DNA from: Herpetosiphon llansteffanensis
GTDB taxonomy: Bacteria; Chloroflexota; Chloroflexia; Chloroflexales; Herpetosiphonaceae
DNA: 64,000 bases
Assembly (NCBI RefSeq): GCF_003205875.1
Contig: NZ_PUBZ01000022.1
Coordinates: forward strand, 62,001 to 126,000
Direction of reading: 5' to 3'
Shown: piece after piece, positions 16,962 to 26,868 of the stretch
Layout of the letters: every line of letters starts with the position of its first letter
Position numbering within the stretch: position 1 is the first letter of the stretch
The notes under the pieces: generated by a model
Told to the model about the DNA's origin: nothing
Databases searched by the model: none
What the model saw: only the letters and a program-made list of their open reading frames with translations
Translations under genes and position numbers: made by a program

Positions 16962-17147
16962 TGTGCTGGTACATCACGTTAACCACCGCCTGATCCCCTC
17001 GCCCGTGGCGCGGGCGAGGGGCTTAAATCCCGTGGTTCTCCCCCAATTCCTTGGTACAAAAGAGGCTGCTCCCCCTCGCCCGCGTTCAGTGGGAGAGGGG
17101 GTTGGGGGGTGAGGGACCATGATTGCCAATCCAATGAACCATTACAC
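16961..17147. repeat. GC-rich inverted-arm intergenic element, copy A
   Basis: The core (16995-17115) has a left arm CCCCTCGCCC...GGGCGAGGGG and a right arm that is roughly its reverse complement (CCCCCTCGCCCGCGTTC ... GGGGGGTGAGGG). The flanks (gtgctggtacatcacgttaa; ttgccaatccaatgaacc) recur around copy B at 44284-44483, so the unit is longer than the core. The left arm is shortened here. No coding capacity. Confidence 0.85.
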
Positions 17148-17238
17148 CCATAACCTATAACCCAATCTGTGGCTAAAAAATCAACTTCGCGTTCTTTGCG
17201 CTCTTCGCGGTTTCCAGCCTTCGTGTTCAAAAAAGCCC

Positions 17239-17273
17239 GATCCCCAACCCCAGCAGCCAGTCCCCAGCTTCTA
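17239..17273. repeat. C-rich 7-nt repeat tract
   Basis: Five in-phase 7-mers (gatcccc, aacccca, gcagcca, gtcccca, gcttcta), close to the 13611 tract in wording. It sits just before the terminator of the FG-GAP gene. Confidence 0.75.
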
Positions 17274-17279
17274 AAACAC

Positions 17280-17322
17280 CAACAGCAGCGACACCGGAGA
17301 ACCAGTGATGTCGCTGCTGTTG
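17280..17322 (-). terminator. Terminator of the FG-GAP protein gene
   Basis: A 14-bp perfect stem (17280-17293 with 17309-17322) and a 15-nt loop, followed on the minus strand by gtgtttta. It starts 17 bp after the stop codon. Confidence 0.65.
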
Positions 17323-17338
17323 ATGAAACAACCGCCGA

Positions 17339-18850
17339 TTACTTGGTGATCATCGGCAGATAAACTGTTGTTGGCAGGCGACCAACGATATAAGCTTGGC
17401 CTTCGGTCTGGCTGCCAGCAAGGTCGGCCCCCAGAAGCAAATCGCCATGCCCATCGCCAGTAGCATCGCCTAAGCCCGCTACCGCCCGCCCAAGGCGGCC
17501 ACCGCCAACAACGCCATCAAGGCTATAGCCCTGTTCAGCTGTCAATTGAGCCAAGTTAATCGTGTTGCTGACTGGTGGCGTATTGATCACATACACTCGA
17601 CCAGTATCGGTGCCATGCGTGCTATCAACCCCATACGCCCCGATAATCAGCTGTTGATCGCTGTAGCCCACCGAAAAACCTGCCTCATCACCTGGTTGCT
17701 CTCCCACAAAGCGCACCGTGTTGCTCAATGGCTGAGCCAAATCGAGCGTGCCGCTCAAGGCAGCACCATAGACCAAATCGACGCGGCCAGCGCCACCAGC
17801 AGGAAATTGATCGCTGCCAACTGCTAAATCGCCACGTTGGTCGCCATTGACATCGCCAGTGCCAACAACGCTAATTCCAGCGCGATTGCTTGCGCCAGCG
17901 CCTGCAATGACAAAGCCATTATGGGCCAATGCGCCAATGTGGAATGATGTATTGGTGTTTGCACCCCAAACCACGGCGACGCTGCCAGCAGCGCTACGGC
18001 CCAATGGATCGGCAACATACGAGCCAACCAAAATCTCAGGCTTGCCATCGCCGTTCATATCGCTGGTGCTGCCCACGGCGCTGCCAGCCCGATCGGCAGC
18101 GGCTGCCCCGTCGATGCGATAGCCATAGTTGCTGGCGGTTGCCAAATCGATGGTGCTGGTGGTGGCTTTGCCCCAAACCACATAGGCTGCGCCAGCGTTA
18201 TCAGCGCTTGCATCAACGCCAATCGCGCCAATTACAACTTCGTTCAAACCATCGCCGTTGAGATCGTCGACCCCAGCCAGCGAGTAGCCTACGCGATCGC
18301 CGCCAACTGCGCCATCGATGCGATAGCCATGATTGCCAAGCGCCGCCAAATCGAGAGTTGTGGTCAGCGATCCGCCCCAAACCACAAATACGCTGCCAGC
18401 GGTCGAGCGATCATTGGGCGATTCGCCCCACGCGCCAATTGCAAAGTCGTCAATTTGGTCGCCGTTGACATCGCCAAGGCCAGTCACGCTCCAGCCAGAT
18501 GAAGCACCCTGACTGGCCCCATAAATTGCCACGCCCCGCTCTGCCAGATCAGGGGCTTGCAAGGTTGCAGTCATTGCTTGGCCCCAAATTAAGTAGGTGG
18601 TGCCAGCACTTGCTCGGCCTAAAGGTGCGGCGACCCACGCGCCGACCAAGCTATCGCTCAGGCCATCATTATTAATATCGCCAGCGTCGGCAACCGCATA
18701 GCCAGCATGCTCGCTCGCGCCGCCAGTAAACGCCACAATCGTCTCGTTAGTAAGATTTGCAGTGGTGTGCTGGGATTCAGCATATGCCCAGCCACCGAAA
18801 CCCAGGGCAATGCCACAGCCGCATAACCCCACCATTTGGCGTAATTTCAA
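17339..18850 (-). CDS. Secreted FG-GAP (integrin-alpha-like) beta-propeller protein
   Basis: About 503 aa from a TTG at 18850, chosen because GGAGGG lies 7 nt upstream and the result is a clean signal peptide (MKLRQMVGLCGCGIALGFGG, then AYA before cleavage). Six FG-GAP repeats carry Ca-binding loops: 'DINNDGLSDSLVGA', 'DVNGDQIDDFAIGA', 'DLNGDGLNEVVIGA', 'DMNGDGKPEILVGS', 'DVNGDQRGDLAVGS' and 'DATGDGHGDLLLGA'. Such domains form a seven-bladed propeller outside the cell, often binding ligands or surfaces. The C-terminus 'TTVYLPMITK' matches the tail of the three propellers at 45-52 kb. Ligand unknown. Confidence 0.87.
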   Translation of the reverse strand: MKLRQMVGLCGCGIALGFGGWAYAESQHTTANLTNETIVAFTGGASEHAGYAVADAGDINNDGLSDSLVGAWVAAPLGRASAGTTYLIWGQAMTATLQAPDLAERGVAIYGASQGASSGWSVTGLGDVNGDQIDDFAIGAWGESPNDRSTAGSVFVVWGGSLTTTLDLAALGNHGYRIDGAVGGDRVGYSLAGVDDLNGDGLNEVVIGAIGVDASADNAGAAYVVWGKATTSTIDLATASNYGYRIDGAAAADRAGSAVGSTSDMNGDGKPEILVGSYVADPLGRSAAGSVAVVWGANTNTSFHIGALAHNGFVIAGAGASNRAGISVVGTGDVNGDQRGDLAVGSDQFPAGGAGRVDLVYGAALSGTLDLAQPLSNTVRFVGEQPGDEAGFSVGYSDQQLIIGAYGVDSTHGTDTGRVYVINTPPVSNTINLAQLTAEQGYSLDGVVGGGRLGRAVAGLGDATGDGHGDLLLGADLAGSQTEGQAYIVGRLPTTVYLPMITK

Positions 18851-19014
18851 AACCAGACCCTCCAAGAATGTGTGCTACGATGTTTAATTTAGACAGTTAT
18901 TTCCGACTAAATTGTTTTTACATCGCGAGACTATACTCGATCTTCAAATTCACGTCAAACTGGTATACTAGAGACTGTTTTTGGCTTGCTTAGCGGTATT
19001 CTGAAGGAGCGCGC

Positions 19015-19479
19015 ATGGTTCGGGTATTATTCGTCTGTTTAGGCAATATTTGTCGTTCGCCGATGGCCGAGGGGATTATGCGTCACTTGGTCGAGCAACG
19101 AAAGCTAAGTCATGCGATTGAAGTCGATTCTGCTGGCACGAGCCATTATCATATTGGCGATGAACCGCATCATGGCACGATGCGCATTCTACGCCACAAT
19201 GGCATTAGCCTTAGCCACCGTGGCCGTCAATTTAGCAAAATCGATCAACAAAACTTTGAATATTTGATTGCCATGGATACTCAAAATCGCCGCGATATGC
19301 AAACAGTTTTGGGTGCAAACGAAGCAGAGGTGCGCCTGATTCTCGATTATATTCCCAACGGAGTTAAAGGCCGCGACGTGCCCGACCCTTGGTACACTGG
19401 CAATTTCGAAGAGGTGTATTCAATGCTGTACGCTGCCTGCAATGCCTTGCTCGATGAAATTGTGGCTACCAAACTCTAA
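19015..19479 (+). CDS. Low-molecular-weight protein-tyrosine-phosphatase
   Basis: Hydrolyses phosphotyrosine (or arginine phosphate in some members). 154 aa, standard size. The P-loop is 'VCLGNICRSPMAEG' with nucleophile Cys8, Cys13 and Arg14. The general acid is in 'DVPDPWYTGNFEEVYSM'. GAAGGAG precedes the ATG. It stands alone between the divergent FG-GAP gene and the convergent uvrA. In capsule systems LMW-PTPs counteract tyrosine kinases, but no kinase gene lies here. A TATACT -10-like box is at about 18963. Confidence 0.95.
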   Translation: MVRVLFVCLGNICRSPMAEGIMRHLVEQRKLSHAIEVDSAGTSHYHIGDEPHHGTMRILRHNGISLSHRGRQFSKIDQQNFEYLIAMDTQNRRDMQTVLGANEAEVRLILDYIPNGVKGRDVPDPWYTGNFEEVYSMLYAACNALLDEIVATKL

Positions 19480-19492
19480 CCTTAAATTCAAA

Positions 19493-19535
19493 TGCCCGCT
19501 AGCTGTTCAAATCGAGCAGCTAGCGGGCACTTTTT
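19493..19535. terminator. Bidirectional terminator between the phosphatase gene and uvrA
   Basis: A 13-bp perfect stem (19493-19505 with 19517-19529), an 11-nt loop and five T residues at 19531-19535. It sits between convergent genes. Confidence 0.85.
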
Positions 19536-19543
19536 AGTTAATT

Positions 19544-22500
19544 TCAGCCAACGTTCAGCAAATCGCGCAAGAAGACCGCAGTATGCGAGGTTGGGTGCTG
19601 CGCAACTTCTTCGGGCGTACCTTGAGCAATAATATACCCGCCGCCAGTGCCACCCTCAGGCCCAAGATCGATAATCCAATCGGCAGTTTTAATCACATCA
19701 AGGCTGTGTTCAATCACCAAAACGGTGTTGCCAGCTTTGACCAAGCGCTGAATCACGCGCAAGAGATTTTGCACGTCGGCGAAGTGCAAGCCGGTGGTTG
19801 GCTCATCGAGAATGTAGATCGTGCGGCCTGTGGCCACCCGCGCTAATTCTTTGGCCAACTTGACCCGTTGGGCTTCGCCACCAGAGAGCGTCGTCGCCGA
19901 TTGACCAAGTTTGATGTAATCCAAGCCGACATCGTGCAAGGTCTGTAGCACCCGTTTGAGCTTGGGATGGTTCTCGAAGAACTCAAGCGCTGCATGCACA
20001 TCCATATCCAGCACATCAGAGATCGTTTTGCCTTTGTAGCGCACTTGCAAGGTTTCGCGATTGTAGCGCTTGCCTTTGCACTCGTCGCAGCGCACCCACA
20101 CATCGGCCAAGAAGTGCATTTCGATCTTTTGCTCGCCATTGCCTTGGCAGGCTTCGCAACGCCCACCTTTGACGTTGAACGAGAAACGGCCTGGTTCATA
20201 GCCGCGGAGCTTAGCATCAGGCGTGTTCGAAAACACCTCACGAATCTGATCAAACAACTTAACATAGGTTGCTGGATTCGAGCGTGGCGTGCGGCCAATC
20301 GGCTGCTGATCGATGTCGATCACTTTATCAAGCTGCTCTAAACCTTCGAGAGTATCGTATTTGCCAACCCGCAATTGGGCGCGATTGAGCAAATTTGCCA
20401 AAGCTGGATAGAGCGTTTCGGTGATCAGCGACGATTTACCCGAGCCAGAAACCCCAGTCACTGCAATCAACGTGCCCAACGGAATCGTGATGTCGAGGTT
20501 GTTGAGGTTGTTGTGGGTCGCGCCGCGCAAAGTGATATGGCCCTTGGCTGGGCGGCGGGTTTCTGGCACTTCAATTTTCAAGCGCCCAGACAAATAGCTG
20601 CCAGTCAACGAGCCATTGCTGCTGATATATTCTGGTTTCCCTTCGGCCACAACTTTACCACCGTTGACCCCAGCACCAGGCCCGAAGTCAACCAGCCAAT
20701 CGGCGGCCTTCATGGTATCTTCGTCGTGCTCAACCACAATTACGGTGTTGCCAAGGTCGCGCAATTTGGTCAATGTGTCAATCAATTTACGATTATCACG
20801 TTGGTGCAAACCAATTGATGGCTCGTCGAGAATATACATCACGCCCATCAAGCCTGCGCCAATTTGCGAAGCCAAGCGGATGCGCTGGGCCTCGCCGCCA
20901 GAGAGCGATGGTGCTGAGCGATCAAGCGTCAGATAGTGCAAACCAACGTTGAGCAAAAAGCCCAAGCGCTCGCGAATTTCTTTGAGCACTTCGCCAGCAA
21001 TTTCCAGTTGGCGACCATCAAGCTTGACGGGTGTTGGCGCTGAAGCCAGCAATGGCAACACCGTGGTATCGAGGCCATCGCGGCTGACCCAATGGGCATC
21101 GCTGCCGGTGAGGCCACAGGCCCATGCATAGCCTTGGGCCACAGTTTTGGCACAAATTTGTTGCACATTTTCGCCGCCAACCGTAACTGCCAAACTTTCT
21201 GGCCGCAACTTCGCGCCATGACATGCATGACAAGGCTGATCGCTCATCCATTGTTGATAATGCTCGCGCATATTTTCCACGCCAGTTTGCTGGAAGCGGC
21301 GCATAATTTCGGCTCCCAAGCCCTCCCAACGACGAAAATATTCGCCCTTGGATTGACCTTCGCTCCAGACGTGCTTAACTTTTTCGCTGCCAGAACCTTT
21401 AGTCAAAACCTCGCGCACCTGTGGCGAGAGATCTTTCCACGGCGTATCAAGGTCGAACTTGTAATGGGCGGCGATTGCTTGCAACGCGCGATAGCCCCAG
21501 CTGCCAACTTTTTTGCGCAACTCGCCCCAATACGTCACCGCGCCATCGTGCAACGATAAATTGGGGTTTGGCACTAGCAGTTCTGGGTCAACTTCCAAGC
21601 GCGTGCCTAAGCCAGCACATGAAGGACACGCACCCTGTGGCGCATTGAAGGAAAACATTTGTGGGTTGAGTTCAAGGAACGAAATGCCACAATCAACACA
21701 GGCATAATCTTCGCTCATCACAATATCGCCAGCGGCGTTCAAACCAGTAATGCTGGTTTCTTCTTCTGGCAACAATTCTTCTTCAACCTCGGCTACCGCT
21801 TTGGCCTTGGCTTTTTTGGTTTTTGATTTTTCAGTTTGTTGGGCAAACTCAGGCAGGGCGATGATGATCGTGCCATTTGCTGTACGCAGCGCGGTTTCAA
21901 CGCTATCGTTGAGTCGCGAACTGAAGGTTTCATCATCTTCGGTTGGCACAACTAAGCGATCAACCACAATATCAATCGTATGTTTAACTTTTTTATTGAG
22001 TTTAATGTCGTCTTGCAGGTCGCGAATTTCGCCATCGACCCGTACCCGCGAAAACCCTTGCGAGCGGGCATCGTCGAAAATATCTTTGTATTCGCCTTTG
22101 CGGGCAGCAACCATCGGCGCTAAAATCATAAAGCGCGTGCCCTTGGGCAGTTCATTGACCCGATTAACCATCTGTTCAGCGGTTTGCGAGCCGATTGGCT
22201 TCCCACAATTATGGCAATGTGGCACGCCAATCCGCGCAAACAAGACCCGCAGATAATCATAAATTTCGGTGACCGTGCCAACGGTTGAGCGCGGGTTTTT
22301 CGAGGCAGATTTTTGTTCGATTGCAATTGCTGGTGATAGCCCGCCGATAAAATCGACCTTGGGCTTTTCGAGTTGGCCCAAAAACTGGCGCGCATACGAT
22401 GAGAGCGATTCAACATAGCGGCGCTGGCCTTCAGCATATAACGTATCAAAGGCTAACGATGATTTACCTGAACCAGAAACACCGGTCAGCACAACTAATT

Positions 22501-22579
22501 GATCGCGTGGAAGTTCGATGTCGATGTTTTTAAGATTGTGCTCACGAGCGCCCTTGATCACAATTTTATCCTGCGCCAT
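19544..22579 (-). CDS. uvrA: Excinuclease ABC subunit A
   Basis: DNA-damage recognition ATPase of nucleotide excision repair. 1011 aa, longer than the usual 940 or so. Two ABC modules are present: first Walker A '[20 protein letters not shown]', first signature '[16 protein letters not shown]'; second Walker A '[19 protein letters not shown]', second signature '[18 protein letters not shown]'. Zinc-finger pairs appear as 'CHNCG', 'CVDCG ... CPSCAGLG' and '[10 protein letters not shown] ... CDECKGKRY'. Extra length includes a Lys/Ala/Glu-rich low-complexity insert after '[15 protein letters not shown]', just before the Cys pairs near residue 290. A terminator-like hairpin lies in its leader. 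Confidence 0.97.
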   Translation of the reverse strand: MAQDKIVIKGAREHNLKNIDIELPRDQLVVLTGVSGSGKSSLAFDTLYAEGQRRYVESLSSYARQFLGQLEKPKVDFIGGLSPAIAIEQKSASKNPRSTVGTVTEIYDYLRVLFARIGVPHCHNCGKPIGSQTAEQMVNRVNELPKGTRFMILAPMVAARKGEYKDIFDDARSQGFSRVRVDGEIRDLQDDIKLNKKVKHTIDIVVDRLVVPTEDDETFSSRLNDSVETALRTANGTIIIALPEFAQQTEKSKTKKAKAKAVAEVEEELLPEEETSITGLNAAGDIVMSEDYACVDCGISFLELNPQMFSFNAPQGACPSCAGLGTRLEVDPELLVPNPNLSLHDGAVTYWGELRKKVGSWGYRALQAIAAHYKFDLDTPWKDLSPQVREVLTKGSGSEKVKHVWSEGQSKGEYFRRWEGLGAEIMRRFQQTGVENMREHYQQWMSDQPCHACHGAKLRPESLAVTVGGENVQQICAKTVAQGYAWACGLTGSDAHWVSRDGLDTTVLPLLASAPTPVKLDGRQLEIAGEVLKEIRERLGFLLNVGLHYLTLDRSAPSLSGGEAQRIRLASQIGAGLMGVMYILDEPSIGLHQRDNRKLIDTLTKLRDLGNTVIVVEHDEDTMKAADWLVDFGPGAGVNGGKVVAEGKPEYISSNGSLTGSYLSGRLKIEVPETRRPAKGHITLRGATHNNLNNLDITIPLGTLIAVTGVSGSGKSSLITETLYPALANLLNRAQLRVGKYDTLEGLEQLDKVIDIDQQPIGRTPRSNPATYVKLFDQIREVFSNTPDAKLRGYEPGRFSFNVKGGRCEACQGNGEQKIEMHFLADVWVRCDECKGKRYNRETLQVRYKGKTISDVLDMDVHAALEFFENHPKLKRVLQTLHDVGLDYIKLGQSATTLSGGEAQRVKLAKELARVATGRTIYILDEPTTGLHFADVQNLLRVIQRLVKAGNTVLVIEHSLDVIKTADWIIDLGPEGGTGGGYIIAQGTPEEVAQHPTSHTAVFLRDLLNVG

Positions 22580-22637
22580 ACACCCGCCTTTATCGTAAAA
22601 TCTATGTCTTTAAGCACTTTTTTGGTGCTTGAACAGG

Positions 22638-22680
22638 AAAAAGCCCCGCGCGTTACTCCAGCGGCAGCGCTTGGGGAGCT
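22638..22680 (-). promoter_or_regulatory. Terminator-like hairpin in the uvrA leader
   Basis: On the minus strand an imperfect stem of about 10 bp (AGC-CCC and GCGC pairings with bulges) is followed by five U residues, about 58 nt before the uvrA ATG. A second small hairpin (AAGCAC/GTGCTT, 22612-22630) lies between it and the gene. It could be an attenuator or the terminator of an unseen short transcript. Confidence 0.35.
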
Positions 22681-22760
22681 GAATAATCGAACAGACGTGT
22701 TCATTATAACAGAGTTTGCCCGCCATGATCCGCGACTTTTGAATGAAATCCGTTAATGGT

Positions 22761-22952
22761 AAGGATGAATTATGAGGGATGAAGAATGAAATTTAACCCC
22801 GAAGAACGCGAAGATTATGAAGTGTGGCGGTTGATCATTTTCATAGCCTAGAGCCTTATTGCATGCAAATAGTGGTTCATAATTCATCCTTCATCCTTCA
22901 TCCTTTTTGAAATAGTGGTTCATAATTCATCCCTCATAATTCATCCTTCTAT
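22761..22952. repeat. 7-nt repeat tracts between uvrA and the VWA gene
   Basis: Three short tracts lie in a 427-bp divergent gap: 22761-22795 (aaggatg, aattatg, agggatg, aagaatg, aaattta), 22874-22901 (ggttcat, aattcat, ccttcat, ccttcat) and 22918-22952 (ggttcat, aattcat, ccctcat, aattcat, ccttcta). The first is on the opposite word strand to the other two. No small gene was found in the gap. Confidence 0.8.
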
Positions 22953-23006
22953 TTATGGTATGCTTCAAACGATGATTTGTTGTGACGACCTCACGATGGC
23001 GCTTGC

Positions 23007-25493
23007 ATGATATTTTTGGGCTTGTTCCTCATTATAGTTTTAGTTGGCTGGTGGATTGCGCGGCGAGCAACGCTCGATTGGCGCGTGATTGGGCTGCGTT
23101 TAACTATCCTCGGCTGTATTGTGCTGTCGCTGGCCTTACCGCGCAGCCAAACCAATCAACAAGCTAGCCCATTAATTTTGCTTGTCGATCAATCGGCCAA
23201 TTTGCCAAGCGATGTGCGTGATGCCGCTTGGAATGAGGCGCTTGCTTTTTACGAGCAACAAATTGAGCAACGCCCAGTGCGTTTGTTGGCCTTTGGGGCC
23301 GATGTGCAGGTGAGCCAAACCAACCAACGCCCAGCAATCGATCCCAGTGGCAGCGATTTGGCTGGAGCCTTGCAATTTGCTGGTGGTTTATTGCCGCAAG
23401 GCGGCGATATTATTTTGCTCAGTGATGGAGCCAGCACAACGACCAACGGGCAGAATCAGGTTAGTAGTTTTGCTCAGCGCTCAATTCGTTTGCATAGCGT
23501 GCCAATGAGCTATCTCGAAACCGATATTCGGGTTGAATCGCTGATTGTGCCACCTGCCTTGCGCGAAGGCGAACGATTTAGCGCCGATGTTGTGCTTTAT
23601 TCGAGCGTCAGCGGCCAAGTGCGGCTTGAATTAAGCAGCGATGGCGTTGGCCTGGCTGCGCGAACGATCGATATTAGCGAAGGCCGCAATCTGGTTTCAT
23701 TTCAATCAACCGCTGGCGCACGCGGGTTTCATCGTTTTCAAGCCAGCTTGCTTGCCACCAACGATCAACAACCAGATAACAATCAACTTGCTGCTTGGAC
23801 TGTGGTTGGCCCGCCGCCACGCGTGCTGATTATTGAGCGGTCGCCGGATAGCTCGGCCAATTTGCGCGATGCTTTAGAAGCTGCCAATTTGGTGACTGAA
23901 GCCTTGCGGCCAGCAGCCTTGCCCACCAGTTTAAGCCAACTGCGGGTGTATGATTCAATCGTTTTGCAAGATATTTCGGCCAACGATTTAAGCCTTGATC
24001 AGCAATTGGCTTTGCGTGAATTTGTGCGCAGCCTTGGCCATGGCGTGGTCGTGCTTGGTGGGACGAACAGCTATAACTTGGGCAGCTATGCAGGAACCCC
24101 GCTCGAAGAATTATTGCCAGTTTCGATGGAGCCGCCGCCGCGCCGCGAGCGCCCAACTGTCACGCTGCTGCTAATTCTCGATCGCTCGGCAAGTATGCTC
24201 GGCGAGTATGGCAAAGATAAATTTAGCCTTGCCAAGGCCGCTGCGATTGCTGCCACCGATTCCTTGGGAGCCGACGATACGATTGGCGTGTTGGCCTTTG
24301 ACGATACCAACGATTGGACAGTCAATTTCACCAAGGTTGGCCAAGGCTTGCAACTGAGCGAAATTCAAAATAGCATTGCTGGCTTGAGTGCTGGCGGCGG
24401 CACCAATATTTATGCAGCCTTAGATGTTGGTTTAGGTGGTTTAGCCCAACAAACTGGCAAAGTTCGCCACGCTGTGCTGTTGACTGACGGTCGTTCTGGC
24501 GGCGAAAGCTCGTATGAATCGCTGATTGCGCCATTGCGCGCGCAAGGCATCACGCTTTCGACGATTGCGATTGGTGGCGATGCTGATACTGTTTTGCTCG
24601 AATCATTGGCCAAATTAGGTGCTGGGCGTTATCACTTTGCCTCAAGGCCCGATGATATTCCACGCCTGACGCTGCAAGAAGCAGAAATTGCCCGCGAAAA
24701 TCCATTAACTGAAGGCCAATTTCAGGCAAATCTTGCCACGCCGCACCCAGCGATTCGTGGCCTTAACCTTGGCGAAATGCCACCGTTTGGCGGCTATGTA
24801 GCGGTTACTCCGAAGCCTGAGGCTGAGCAATTGCTCACCACCAGCGAGGGCGATATTCTCCTCGCCACGTGGCAATATGGGCTTGGGCGGGCTAGCGCGT
24901 TTACCTCAGATGGCGGCGAACGCTGGACTTCACCATGGCGGCAGTGGCCAAATTGGGGCAATACGATGGCCCAAATCATTGCTGCTACCTACCCCAATCC
25001 CGCCCGTGGCGATTTGCGAATCAGCAGCGAGCTACAACAAAATCAAGCAATTATTACCCTCGATGCGCAAGCAGAAACTGGCGAACTCTACGATTTAGCC
25101 GATGTGGGCTTGCGGGTGCTGGCTCCTGATGGCAGCGAACAGGTCTTGCGTGCTCCGCAAATTGCCCCAGGCCGCTATCAAGCTGTGGCCGAGGTTCCGC
25201 AAACGGGGGCTTACCATATTTTGGCGGCCTTAGAGCAAAGCCAAAATCGGCTCGAAAGCCAGGCGGGCGTAATTCAGCCCTACAATCGCGAATGGGCGGT
25301 TTCAGCCAATCCAGTGCTGTTGCAACAATTGACCATCCTTGGTCGCGGCCAGCTTGGCACGTTGCAGCAAATTGCCCCAAGTATTCAAGTTGCCAACCAA
25401 GCAAACACAATTCAATGGTGGCCGTGGCTCATTGTGTTGGCTTTAGGTTTGTGGTTGGTTGAAATTGCAATCCGGCGGGGCGTGATTCGTTAA
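23007..25493 (+). CDS. Membrane protein with VWA domains
   Basis: 828 aa. Two N-terminal hydrophobic helices (residues 1-18 and about 28-45) and one at the C-terminus (WWPWLIVLALGLWLVEIAI) bracket a large extracytoplasmic part. A first VWA-like fold begins at 'LILLVDQSANLPSD' (DxSxN, altered metal site). A glutamine-amidotransferase-like segment follows (VVVLGGTNSYNLGSYAG). The second VWA has an intact MIDAS, 'LLILDRSASMLGEYG' (Asp392), with 'AVLLTDGRSGGE'. This layout is shared by a family of large bacterial VWA membrane proteins of unknown role, related to aerotolerance-type operons. The usual MoxR ATPase partner is absent next to it. The ribosome site is weak. Confidence 0.85.
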   Translation: MIFLGLFLIIVLVGWWIARRATLDWRVIGLRLTILGCIVLSLALPRSQTNQQASPLILLVDQSANLPSDVRDAAWNEALAFYEQQIEQRPVRLLAFGADVQVSQTNQRPAIDPSGSDLAGALQFAGGLLPQGGDIILLSDGASTTTNGQNQVSSFAQRSIRLHSVPMSYLETDIRVESLIVPPALREGERFSADVVLYSSVSGQVRLELSSDGVGLAARTIDISEGRNLVSFQSTAGARGFHRFQASLLATNDQQPDNNQLAAWTVVGPPPRVLIIERSPDSSANLRDALEAANLVTEALRPAALPTSLSQLRVYDSIVLQDISANDLSLDQQLALREFVRSLGHGVVVLGGTNSYNLGSYAGTPLEELLPVSMEPPPRRERPTVTLLLILDRSASMLGEYGKDKFSLAKAAAIAATDSLGADDTIGVLAFDDTNDWTVNFTKVGQGLQLSEIQNSIAGLSAGGGTNIYAALDVGLGGLAQQTGKVRHAVLLTDGRSGGESSYESLIAPLRAQGITLSTIAIGGDADTVLLESLAKLGAGRYHFASRPDDIPRLTLQEAEIARENPLTEGQFQANLATPHPAIRGLNLGEMPPFGGYVAVTPKPEAEQLLTTSEGDILLATWQYGLGRASAFTSDGGERWTSPWRQWPNWGNTMAQIIAATYPNPARGDLRISSELQQNQAIITLDAQAETGELYDLADVGLRVLAPDGSEQVLRAPQIAPGRYQAVAEVPQTGAYHILAALEQSQNRLESQAGVIQPYNREWAVSANPVLLQQLTILGRGQLGTLQQIAPSIQVANQANTIQWWPWLIVLALGLWLVEIAIRRGVIR

Positions 25494-25555
25494 TTATTTA
25501 AACCATGGTACTCTTGGACAAGCTTTTGGCTTGATTGCATATCCAAGGAGTGACC

Positions 25556-26563
25556 ATGGCGCAGCCCGTAGCTACTGCCCGCCCGCGCAACCATAGCATC
25601 GATGTGATGAAGGGCTTGCTCGTTTGGGGCATGATTCTGGCCCATGTGATTAAATTTAGTGCTGATCGCCAATGGAAACAAGTTCAATTAGGCGAATTTA
25701 TTGGCGATGCTAGCTCGTTTGCTGGCTTTGTCTTTTGTTTTGGCTACACTGCACGCTTTGCCTACCTCAATGATCAACCACGTTATCGCCAAATGATCAG
25801 CACGATTATTAAATTAGTTGTTGCCTATTATATTTCTGGCTTGATGTCGATGTTGCTGATTGAAAACCAACCGCTGACATGGCCCCGCTTCGTTGATCTG
25901 ATCATATTTCAAAAATTGCCGATGTATTGCGAGTTTTTGATTAGCTTCGCAATTTTGCTTAGCGTTGCAATGCTGGCCCGCACGCCGTTACGTTGGCTGC
26001 TCCAACGTCCATGGTTAATGTTGGGCTTGATTGGGCTTTTACTTGGCACGACGTTTTTCCCCTATGCCAAGGTCACTTCGGTGCCATTAAGTTTATTGGT
26101 TGGCACAAATCCACCGTTGGCCTATCCTTTTCCGGCCTTGCAATATAGCCCAATTTTCTTCTTAGGGATGCTCTTCGCTCAGCAACAATGGCGTGGCTCA
26201 TGGCCCACCTGGCTTTTAGGCGGGCTTGGCTTTGCTTGGCTGGTTTGGCGCTCGCTTGAACAACAACCGTTTAATCGCTTTCCGCCAAGTTGGCATTGGA
26301 TTGTTGGCGGTTTGGCGGCGGCCTTGCTCTGGTTTAGCGTTGCCAGTTTGCTAGCTCGCAGCTCGTGGTTTGTGCGCATCTTGCAACCAATTGGAGCCAA
26401 TACCTTGGTGTATTTGCTGCTTAGCAATTTGATTATCTTCAAATCGATTCCATTTGCCCAACCGTTGGGCTTAGTTTATTCAATTGTCTACACCGCAATC
26501 ATTATTGGCGTGATTTGGTTTGTGCTCAGCATAAGTCGGCCAACGCCCGCAGCGCAACGTTAG
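25556..26563 (+). CDS. Multi-pass membrane protein, acyltransferase-3-like
   Basis: About 335 aa from the ATG at 25556, which follows AAGGAG; the upstream in-frame TTG is not supported. About ten hydrophobic helices. It opens with 'SIDVMKGLLVWGMILAHVIK', matching the start of acyltransferase-3 and heparan-alpha-glucosaminide acetyltransferase-like membrane proteins, in which a His near the end of helix 1 is important. Members transfer acyl groups to sugars, lipids or peptidoglycan. Similarity is in topology and the first motif only. Its stop interlocks with that of the convergent Cys protein gene. Confidence 0.7.
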   Translation: MAQPVATARPRNHSIDVMKGLLVWGMILAHVIKFSADRQWKQVQLGEFIGDASSFAGFVFCFGYTARFAYLNDQPRYRQMISTIIKLVVAYYISGLMSMLLIENQPLTWPRFVDLIIFQKLPMYCEFLISFAILLSVAMLARTPLRWLLQRPWLMLGLIGLLLGTTFFPYAKVTSVPLSLLVGTNPPLAYPFPALQYSPIFFLGMLFAQQQWRGSWPTWLLGGLGFAWLVWRSLEQQPFNRFPPSWHWIVGGLAAALLWFSVASLLARSSWFVRILQPIGANTLVYLLLSNLIIFKSIPFAQPLGLVYSIVYTAIIIGVIWFVLSISRPTPAAQR

Positions 26564-26826
26564 AGCGGCAAAATCTCATCATCACGAATTTGGGTCAAAA
26601 TTCCGTTGATATAGGTGGGATCAAGCCCAAAGCGATGGCCGCAGAGAATGCCAAGCCCTTTGCTGCCACGCCGATACTCGCAGCCCAAGCATTGCTCGAA
26701 TTTGGCGGGAGCATCATACAAACTGCATTGATCGCTTTGCGTGCTGCCAAAACGAATTAGTTTGGGTGGGCTTGCTGGCTCATCTTGCTGATCGTTGAAT
26801 AAAGCACGGGCAACTTTTTTGCGCAT
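26560..26826 (-). CDS. Small cysteine-motif protein, unknown function
   Basis: 88 aa. A very strong ribosome site (AAGGAGG) precedes the ATG at 26826, which supports it as a real gene. Four cysteines lie in the middle: one in 'SDQCSLYDA', two in 'KFEQCLGCEYRRG' and one in 'LGILCGHRFG', a spacing that could hold one zinc ion. The N-terminus is basic. No known family recognised. It lies 42 bp downstream of the degenerate MBL-fold gene on the same strand and is probably in its transcript. Confidence 0.7.
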   Translation of the reverse strand: MRKKVARALFNDQQDEPASPPKLIRFGSTQSDQCSLYDAPAKFEQCLGCEYRRGSKGLGILCGHRFGLDPTYINGILTQIRDDEILPL

Positions 26827-26868
26827 ACTGGCCTCCTTGGCTGTGGGGATGCGTTCTATTTTAGCATG

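Noticed and set aside
17280-17322. Long hairpin as a structured RNA gene
   Set aside because: Position directly after the FG-GAP stop, with a U-rich tail, fits a terminator; no conserved RNA fold seen.
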